Shown here: in pieces, positions 6,465-11,192 of the stretch
Numbering within the stretch: the first letter of the stretch is position 1
Layout: every line of letters begins with the position of its first letter
Assembly (NCBI GenBank): GCA_021781255.1
Contig: JAJXXG010000624.1
Span: forward strand, 1 to 11,192
Direction of reading: 5' to 3'
Origin: Acidobacteriota bacterium
Lineage (GTDB): Bacteria; Acidobacteriota; Terriglobia; Terriglobales; Acidobacteriaceae
DNA length: 11,192 bases
Program-made: the position numbers and the translations under genes
Notes under the pieces: generated by a model
The model's database searches: none
What the model was told of the DNA's origin: nothing
What the model saw: only the letters and a program-made list of their open reading frames with translations

Positions 6465-7760
6465 ATGAAATTTATCCGCGAAATCTGGCAGTCGATTGTG
6501 CGTGGCGACCCGGTCTCCACCGAGAAGGGAAAGGCCGAGCTGGTCTTTCTCAATGTCTGGCTGCATATCCATCCCGCCAAGGTGAAGAAGGAGAATCTTC
6601 GCTTCGCGCATACGTTTTATCTCGGCATCGTTACCTTCGCGCTCTTTGTGATCCTGGTTGTGACCGGAATTATGCTCATGATCTACTACCGGCCCGATCC
6701 TTCCCATGCCTACCAGGATATGAAGGACCTGCAGTTTGCCGTTTTTATGGGGCCTTTCCTGCGCGCCATGCATCGCTGGGCGGCGCACGCCATGGTCATC
6801 TGCGTCTTCCTGCACTTGCTGCGTGTCTTCTACACCGGCTCGTACAAGAAGCCCCGCCAGTTCAACTGGGTCGTCGGAGTGCTTCTTTTCCTCGTCACGC
6901 TGGGGCTCTCCTTCACCGGCTATCTTCTGCCTTGGGATCAACTGGCTTACTGGGCCATCACGGTGGGAACCAACATCGGCGGCTATGCTCCGGTGGTCGG
7001 CTCCTGGGTGCGCGAGATTCTGCTGGGCGGCCATAGCGTGGGCCAGGCGGCGCTGATTCGCTTCTACGTGCTTCACGTGGCCGTGCTGCCCTCGTTTCTG
7101 ATTCTTCTCTGCGTGGTCCACTTCTGGCGGATTCGCAAAGATGGCGGCCTCTCGCGGCCCTTGTGGAAACTGAAATCCGCTGAGACCGGACATGAGCCGG
7201 AACTGGTCACCTTCGGCGCGCCCGCCCAGGCAGCGCCGGTTCGTCTACAGGCCGCCTCGCCGGAGAAGACCTACGGGCTCATGGAAGTCGTCACCGGGAA
7301 GCCCATCTTCGAGACCATTCTTCCCGAAGAGGAAGAGGATGCGGTCTTTTCTTACCCATACGCCTTCCTTCGTGAGGGCGTCGCGATGCTGGTGACACTC
7401 ATCGGTGTCATGGCAGTCTCTCTCGTCGTCCATGCGCCACTTGAAGATCTCGCCAATCCTGCCAGAACGCCGAACCCGGCAAAAGCCCCATGGTATTTTC
7501 TCGGGCTGCAGGAGTTGGTGAGCCATTCCGCTTTGCTGGGCGGAGTGGTGGCTCCAGCGGCGATGGTGCTGGCTCTGCTGGCGCTTCCTTACCTTGATAG
7601 AAACCCCAGCCGCCGGCTTGCCAGGCGCAAGTGGATTGTCGCTATCTTCACCGTGTTCGTAGTCGCGAATGTCGCGCTCATCATTATCGGAACCTTCTTC
7701 CGCGGGCCCGGCTGGGCGCTGGTGCCGCCGTGGATACACGTGGTCGGGGGGGCGGAATGA
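6465..7760 (+). CDS. Fused cytochrome b6/subunit IV-type cytochrome b
   Basis: This 431-residue integral membrane protein is the quinone-reacting core of a Rieske/cytochrome b complex. The N-terminal half is cytochrome b6-like with four helices. Heme ligands are H103 and H117 (spacing x13, in HRWAAHAMVICVFLH) and H204 and H219 (spacing x14, the b6f-type spacing, rather than x13 as in mitochondrial bc1). After a soluble linker (about 235-300) come three more helices like subunit IV, ending in FFRGPGW. The Qo-site motif normally written PEWY is here A341-P342-W343-Y344, so the usual glutamate is missing. At the position of the b6f cysteine that binds the extra heme ci, in the first helix, there is leucine (HTFYLGIV). 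The start at 6465 directly follows the Rieske stop; codons upstream in frame overlap that gene. The stop overlaps the next start as ATGA. Confidence 0.95.
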   Translation: MKFIREIWQSIVRGDPVSTEKGKAELVFLNVWLHIHPAKVKKENLRFAHTFYLGIVTFALFVILVVTGIMLMIYYRPDPSHAYQDMKDLQFAVFMGPFLRAMHRWAAHAMVICVFLHLLRVFYTGSYKKPRQFNWVVGVLLFLVTLGLSFTGYLLPWDQLAYWAITVGTNIGGYAPVVGSWVREILLGGHSVGQAALIRFYVLHVAVLPSFLILLCVVHFWRIRKDGGLSRPLWKLKSAETGHEPELVTFGAPAQAAPVRLQAASPEKTYGLMEVVTGKPIFETILPEEEEDAVFSYPYAFLREGVAMLVTLIGVMAVSLVVHAPLEDLANPARTPNPAKAPWYFLGLQELVSHSALLGGVVAPAAMVLALLALPYLDRNPSRRLARRKWIVAIFTVFVVANVALIIIGTFFRGPGWALVPPWIHVVGGAE

Positions 7761-9169
7761 CAGAGAAGAGACTGCAGCAGGTCTTCTTTGCCCTGTGCCT
7801 TCTGGCTCTGGCTCTGGTCGTGGTTGCTGTTTGGCAGGCCTCCACCCCGGAGTGGAAGACTTGCCAGCGGCAATTTCATCAACTGGAAGCGCAAGAAGAA
7901 CCCAATCCCAGGGCCAGGGCCGCCCTGCTCGCCGAGCCCCTCCAGATCCATCAGATTATGCTCACGGGCCTGGGGCGCGTGGACCGCTGCACCACCTGCC
8001 ATCTCGGCGTCGATGATCCAACGATGAAGAACGCGCCCGAGCCTTTCCGCTATCACGCCGGCCTTGGGCCGCATGTTCCCACCAAGTTCGGCTGCACCAT
8101 CTGTCATGGCGGCCAGGGCCTGGCCACGGATATGGCAAACGCTCATGGCAAGCCCGGTACCTCGGAGGATGCGCTCCTGGCCTCCGAGTTCGTTCGCGCC
8201 ACCTGTGCTCATTGCCATAACGAGGGAGAGATCCCCGGTGTGCCGGAAGTGACCGAAGGCGAGCGCCTCGTTGAAACGCGCGGCTGCCACGGCTGTCACA
8301 GGTTGAACAGCATCTCCCCGGCGATCGGACCCGATCTTACTGACGAGGCGGATGCTCACCGCACGCCGGATTGGCTCGAAAGGCATTTCCAGAATCCTGC
8401 CGCGGTCACTAAGGATTCCGCCATGCCCAACGAGCATCTCAACAGTGAGCAAATTCGCGCACTCACGTTTTATATGTATTCGCTGACCACTGCGAAGATG
8501 GCGAACTACTATCTCAGCATGCGGTTGATCCCCAGTGCCGCTGAAGGCCGGCAACTTTTCGCGGAGAAGCATTGCCTGGGCTGCCATGCTATCGGCGGCG
8601 TAGGCGCCCATACCGGAGCACAGACCGGTCCTGACTTGTTGGGCGTCACAAAGCGCCACTCGGCACAATGGATTGATGAGCAAATCGGCAATCCACAGAT
8701 AATGTACCCGGGAACATCGATGCCGGACTACGAACTGGGCATCAACGCCCGCAAGGCGCTGATTGCCTTTCTCGGCAATGCCACACCCGAGGATGCGAAG
8801 GCGATTCTTGCCGAGAGCAAGCCTGCCCTGTCGCCCGACCAGGCGGCGATCGAATCCGGCCATCAAGAGTTCCTGCACTTCGGCTGCGCCGGGTGCCACG
8901 GCGCCGAGTTGCAGGGCGGCACGCCGAACAGGAATGCCCAGGGCGGCGAGGTGCCTGCGCTGGTGCACCTCGCGCAGGACTACACACATGACGAAGTTCT
9001 TGAGTTAGTTCGCAAGGGAAGAGTTCCTCCGCTCGATAAAGCCAACGGACCGGCTCCGCCACTTTACATGCCGGCGTGGAAACAGTTCATCAGCGAAGAA
9101 GATATTGATCGAATCGTCGCGTACTTATACTCGAAGCAAGAGAAGGAGAAAGCAGATGAGGCTTGGTAG
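7757..9169 (+). CDS. Membrane-anchored hexaheme c-type cytochrome of the bc complex
   Basis: This 470-residue protein has an N-terminal membrane anchor (about 8-28, FFALCLLALALVVVAV) and a large periplasmic part with six CXXCH motifs: CTTCH (78), CTICH (113), CAHCH (150), CHGCH (177), CLGCH (273) and CAGCH (377). The first three lie in a pattern (RCTTCHLGVDDP, FGCTICHGGQG) seen in multiheme subunits of Rieske/cytochrome b complexes from several non-photosynthetic bacteria. The last three are ordinary monoheme cytochrome c modules with GPDL-type loops and candidate methionine ligands. It presumably takes the place of cytochrome c1 or f. The start at 7757 overlaps the cytochrome b stop by four bases; the upstream extension in frame overlaps the cytochrome b gene. 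Its end overlaps the next gene's start by 14 bases. Confidence 0.93.
   Translation: MTEKRLQQVFFALCLLALALVVVAVWQASTPEWKTCQRQFHQLEAQEEPNPRARAALLAEPLQIHQIMLTGLGRVDRCTTCHLGVDDPTMKNAPEPFRYHAGLGPHVPTKFGCTICHGGQGLATDMANAHGKPGTSEDALLASEFVRATCAHCHNEGEIPGVPEVTEGERLVETRGCHGCHRLNSISPAIGPDLTDEADAHRTPDWLERHFQNPAAVTKDSAMPNEHLNSEQIRALTFYMYSLTTAKMANYYLSMRLIPSAAEGRQLFAEKHCLGCHAIGGVGAHTGAQTGPDLLGVTKRHSAQWIDEQIGNPQIMYPGTSMPDYELGINARKALIAFLGNATPEDAKAILAESKPALSPDQAAIESGHQEFLHFGCAGCHGAELQGGTPNRNAQGGEVPALVHLAQDYTHDEVLELVRKGRVPPLDKANGPAPPLYMPAWKQFISEEDIDRIVAYLYSKQEKEKADEAW
9143..9148 (+). promoter_or_regulatory. Ribosome binding site deciding the start of the small cytochrome gene
   Basis: AAGGAG lies seven bases before the ATG at 9156, inside the end of the hexaheme cytochrome gene. 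It favours 9156 over the upstream ATG at 9105 and over the GTG at 9207, which also has a purine-rich GGGAGG but with a spacer of only about three bases. Confidence 0.6.
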
Positions 9170-9656
9170 CTTCTTAATGCAGCGGAAAAGTGAGAAAGGG
9201 AGGGCCGTGAATCATACAGGCAGGAATCTTGCAGCATTGGCGCTCTTTGCGGGCGCAGTCATCTACGCGGTAAGCGCGGCCTCCCAAAGTGCGCCGCAAA
9301 CCGCACCGAAGCCCACTCCGCAGCCGGACACGCGCGCCGAGGTCGCGGGCCGGTGGAAGGACCCGGATCAGGTGTATGACAAGATATGCAAAAACTGTCA
9401 TGACACAGGCATCGGACCCGAGCTCAAAGGGCGCCATTACCCCGCCCAGCTCACCGAAGACATGGTTCGCGTCGGGCCGGGAGCCATGCCGGCATTTCGC
9501 GTGACGGATATTGACGATGCGATGCTCAAGCGCCTCGCCGAGATGCTGGAGAAGAGCCCGGAACCAAACCCTGCGCACAAAACCACACCCGGCTACATTG
9601 CGCCGCCGCCGAGCATCACCGCTCCGGTCAACAGCAACGTGAATGCGCCAAAGTAA
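9156..9656 (+). CDS. pchC: Monoheme cytochrome c, probable cytochrome subunit of p-cresol methylhydroxylase
   Basis: This 166-residue protein has a basic N-terminal region and then a signal or anchor segment (about 29-43, LAALALFAGAVIYAVSAAS). A proline-rich stretch follows, then one cytochrome c domain with CKNCH at 78-82 and methionine ligand M111 in GAMPAFR. The order of elements (CKNCH, then IGPELKGR, then VRVGPGAMPAF, then DDAMLKRLAEML) closely matches, from memory, the PchC subunit of p-cresol methylhydroxylase, which accepts electrons one at a time from the flavin. The gene is two places before the flavoprotein gene, which supports the assignment. A second proline/asparagine-rich tail (about 130-166) is longer than I expect for PchC. 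It could also be a general carrier subunit of the upstream bc complex. If translation began at the GTG at 9207 the signal peptide would be more standard in length. Confidence 0.75.
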   Translation: MRLGSFLMQRKSEKGRAVNHTGRNLAALALFAGAVIYAVSAASQSAPQTAPKPTPQPDTRAEVAGRWKDPDQVYDKICKNCHDTGIGPELKGRHYPAQLTEDMVRVGPGAMPAFRVTDIDDAMLKRLAEMLEKSPEPNPAHKTTPGYIAPPPSITAPVNSNVNAPK

Positions 9657-9662
9657 GGAGGG
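9655..9662 (+). promoter_or_regulatory. Strong ribosome binding site for a TTG start
   Basis: AAGGAGGG overlaps the stop codon of the small cytochrome gene and is five bases upstream of the TTG at 9668. Its strength and spacing are the main reason to accept the TTG as a start codon; the protein then begins with a twin-arginine signal. Confidence 0.65.
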
Positions 9663-9667
9663 ACACC

Positions 9668-10312
9668 TTGAACATTGCTCGTCGTGATGTGATCAAAGGC
9701 TTGGTTCTTAGCGGAGTCTCCGGCGTGCTCACCGGCAGGCTGGCCGCCTTCGCGGCAAATGCCGGGGAGCATTTCCGGTTGGCTTCGCAACCCGGCTCAA
9801 TCCAAATCCTTGTCGCAGGCTCCAGCCTGGACGCTCCGTTCGTCGAAGGCGCACTCGCTTCAGCTCGCCACTTTGGTGCGAACCCATCGGTCGTCTGCCT
9901 GAACAAATCTCTCGTCGATGATCTGAGCCAGGCACGGGATCTGTTAGCAGGCATGTTGCAGTCCCGGGGGCCTCTGGTCGCTTTGCTCAGCCCCGCAGAC
10001 GGCGTGCTGCTCGTAGAACTGGCGCGTAGCAACGGCCTGCGCCTCCCGGTGGTTGGCCGGCATACCGTAAGCGGCCCGGCCTTGATGCACCGTCATCATC
10101 TCAGCACGGCAATGCAAAGCGAGACACCGGGCGCGTCGTTCCTGGATGGGCTCGGAAATCAAAACTGGCCCGCCCTGCTCGGCGGCTCTTTGGTGCAAAT
10201 CGCGTGCGGAAGCACGCGTCCCTGCTCATTAGGCCGGCAGGAATCTCTCTCACAGGCAGACCGGGGCCCTCAGCGGCCCGAGAACCTTACCTCCCTCTTC
10301 ATTCAGGGATGA
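9668..10312 (+). CDS. Tat-signal protein of unknown function between PCMH subunit genes (PchX-like by position)
   Basis: This 214-residue protein is not recognised by sequence. It starts with a likely twin-arginine signal (IARRDVIKGLVLSGVSGVL, then an Ala-rich cleavage region near residue 30). The mature part alternates short hydrophobic strands with helices (IQILVAGSSL, PLVALLSPADGVLLVEL, LRLPVVG), suggesting a small alpha/beta fold, and has a C-terminal GGSLVQIACGS segment; no metal, heme or nucleotide motif is evident. Translation starts at TTG. It lies between the PchC-like and PchF-like genes. From memory, P. putida has a gene of unknown function, pchX, in the same place, so it may help assemble or export the flavocytochrome. 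Sequence similarity to PchX was not checked. Confidence 0.7.
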   Translation: MNIARRDVIKGLVLSGVSGVLTGRLAAFAANAGEHFRLASQPGSIQILVAGSSLDAPFVEGALASARHFGANPSVVCLNKSLVDDLSQARDLLAGMLQSRGPLVALLSPADGVLLVELARSNGLRLPVVGRHTVSGPALMHRHHLSTAMQSETPGASFLDGLGNQNWPALLGGSLVQIACGSTRPCSLGRQESLSQADRGPQRPENLTSLFIQG

Positions 10313-10351
10313 TTGCGGCACAACCGACTTCGGATTAGGAGAAACGCTCAA

Positions 10352-11192
10352 ATGTCAAAATATATCGCGCTGCCAAAGGGTATTACCGAACCGGTCTTCG
10401 ACCTGGCGATAAAGGAATACCGCGCCATCCTCGGCGATTCCGGTGTGATCACCGACGCTGGCCAGCTGGCGCCATACTGCAGGATCATGTTGGCCGTGCC
10501 CGATGTCGAGCACAGGCCCTCTGCAGCCATTACGCCGCGATCGGTCGAAGATATCCAGAAATGCCTCGTGGTCTGCAACAAGTACAAGGTGCCGGTGTGG
10601 CCCATCTCGACCGGACGCAATCTGGGCTACGGCTCGGCCGCTCCGGCCACGCACGGACAGGTGGTGATGGATCTGCGCCTGATGAACCGCATCATCGACG
10701 TGGATGCCGATCTCTGCACCGCCCTGGTCGAACCCGGCGTCACCTACCAGCAGCTCTATGACTACATTCAGGAGAGAAACCTGCCTGTCTGGCTTTCAGT
10801 ACCGGCTCCGGGAGCCATTGTCGGCCCCGTCGGCAATACGCTCGATCGCGGCAATGGCTATACGCCTTATGGCGAACACTTCATGATGCAATGCGGCATG
10901 GAAGTGGTCCTGGCCAATGGCGAGATTCTGCGCACCGGCATGGGTGCCCTTCCCAATTCCAATACCTGGCAGATCTTCAAGTGGGGTTACGGTCCCTTCC
11001 TTGACGGAATCTTCAGCCAATCCAACTATGGCATCGTGACCAAGCTCGGTTTTTGGCTTATGCCGTCCCCTCCAGCCTTCCGGCCTTTCATCATCCGCTA
11101 TGAGGACGATAACGATATCGAACTGATCGTCGAAACTCTGCGTCCCCTCAAGACCGGGGGCGTCATTCCCAACGCCACCGCGGTTGCCAGCG
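10352..11192 (+). CDS. pchF: p-Cresol methylhydroxylase flavoprotein subunit, 5' part (runs off window)
   Basis: The window holds the first 280 codons of a VAO/PCMH-family flavoprotein, which oxidises 4-alkylphenols (p-cresol to 4-hydroxybenzyl alcohol and on to the aldehyde) through a quinone methide. The FAD-binding PP-loop motif PISTGRNLGYGSAAP starts at residue 84. Later family signatures are VEPGVTYQQLYDYIQ, GPVGNTLDRGNGYTPYGEHF and NTWQIFKWGYGP, which closely match PchF of Pseudomonas putida as I remember it. Family length is about 520 residues, so the C-terminal half, with the tyrosine that binds FAD covalently and the catalytic residues, lies outside. There is no signal peptide at the N-terminus. 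AGGAG lies about ten bases upstream of the ATG. Other members of this subfamily act on eugenol, vanillyl alcohol or 4-ethylphenol, so the substrate is not certain. Confidence 0.92.
   Translation, partial: MSKYIALPKGITEPVFDLAIKEYRAILGDSGVITDAGQLAPYCRIMLAVPDVEHRPSAAITPRSVEDIQKCLVVCNKYKVPVWPISTGRNLGYGSAAPATHGQVVMDLRLMNRIIDVDADLCTALVEPGVTYQQLYDYIQERNLPVWLSVPAPGAIVGPVGNTLDRGNGYTPYGEHFMMQCGMEVVLANGEILRTGMGALPNSNTWQIFKWGYGPFLDGIFSQSNYGIVTKLGFWLMPSPPAFRPFIIRYEDDNDIELIVETLRPLKTGGVIPNATAVAS

Noticed and set aside
7589..8989. Long open frame on the minus strand opposite the hexaheme cytochrome gene
   Set aside because: The + strand protein here has six heme motifs and fits its neighbours. The antisense translation has no recognisable domain and is a by-product of GC-rich codon use.
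1..11192. tRNA or rRNA genes, CRISPR arrays, insertion sequences, phage genes
   Set aside because: No regularly spaced direct repeats, transposase or integrase motifs, terminal inverted repeats or tRNA-like folds were seen on either strand.

Overview
The window is GC-rich bacterial DNA (roughly 60% G+C by eye) carrying eleven genes. Ten are on the + strand and appear to form one functional unit. The organism is probably a Gram-negative bacterium: there are many exported c-type cytochromes, a Tat-type signal peptide and an NtrC-type sigma-54 activator. Fused b6/subunit IV cytochromes with large multiheme partners are familiar from Acidobacteriota, deltaproteobacterial lineages such as Geobacter, and planctomycetes. 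An intergenic hairpin at 4014-4033 looks like sequence I remember from acidobacterial intergenic regions. Phylum assignment is low confidence.

Layout. Positions 1-116 hold no recognisable gene. A minus-strand dCMP deaminase-type gene (117-545) is an unrelated neighbour. A divergent gap with a candidate sigma-70 promoter leads to a membrane histidine kinase (811-1869), translationally coupled to an NtrC-family sigma-54-dependent response regulator (1866-3266). A 242-base gap follows. It holds a possible terminator, a good -24/-12 (sigma-54) promoter candidate at 3325-3340 and GC-rich hairpins. After it come, all on the + strand: a monoheme cytochrome c (3509-3937); a GltD/NfnB-like FAD/NAD(P) oxidoreductase with ferredoxin domains (4119-5996); a Rieske protein (6010-6462); a fused b6/subunit IV cytochrome b (6465-7760); a membrane-anchored hexaheme cytochrome c (7757-9169); a small monoheme cytochrome c resembling the cytochrome subunit of p-cresol methylhydroxylase (9156-9656); a short Tat-signal protein of unknown function (9668-10312); and the first 280 codons of a p-cresol methylhydroxylase flavoprotein, PchF (10352 to window end). 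From the oxidoreductase gene to 9656 the genes nearly touch or overlap, except for the 169-base gap before it.

How they may work together (inference). The flavoprotein oxidises a 4-alkylphenol such as p-cresol and passes electrons to its cytochrome subunit. The monoheme and hexaheme cytochromes link this to a Rieske/cytochrome b complex and the quinone pool. The soluble flavin/iron-sulfur protein could couple the complex to NAD(P) or ferredoxin on the cytoplasmic side. The sensor kinase and sigma-54 activator upstream probably switch the cluster on. The order cytochrome - small protein - PchF matches, from memory, pchC-pchX-pchF of Pseudomonas putida. The joining of that module to a private bc-type complex plus an NAD(P)/ferredoxin-type subunit is the most interesting feature here. 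A link between p-cresol methylhydroxylase and a bc1-like complex has, as I recall, been proposed for Geobacter metallireducens, so the novelty lies mainly in the oxidoreductase and in the variant residues of the cytochrome b and Rieske proteins.
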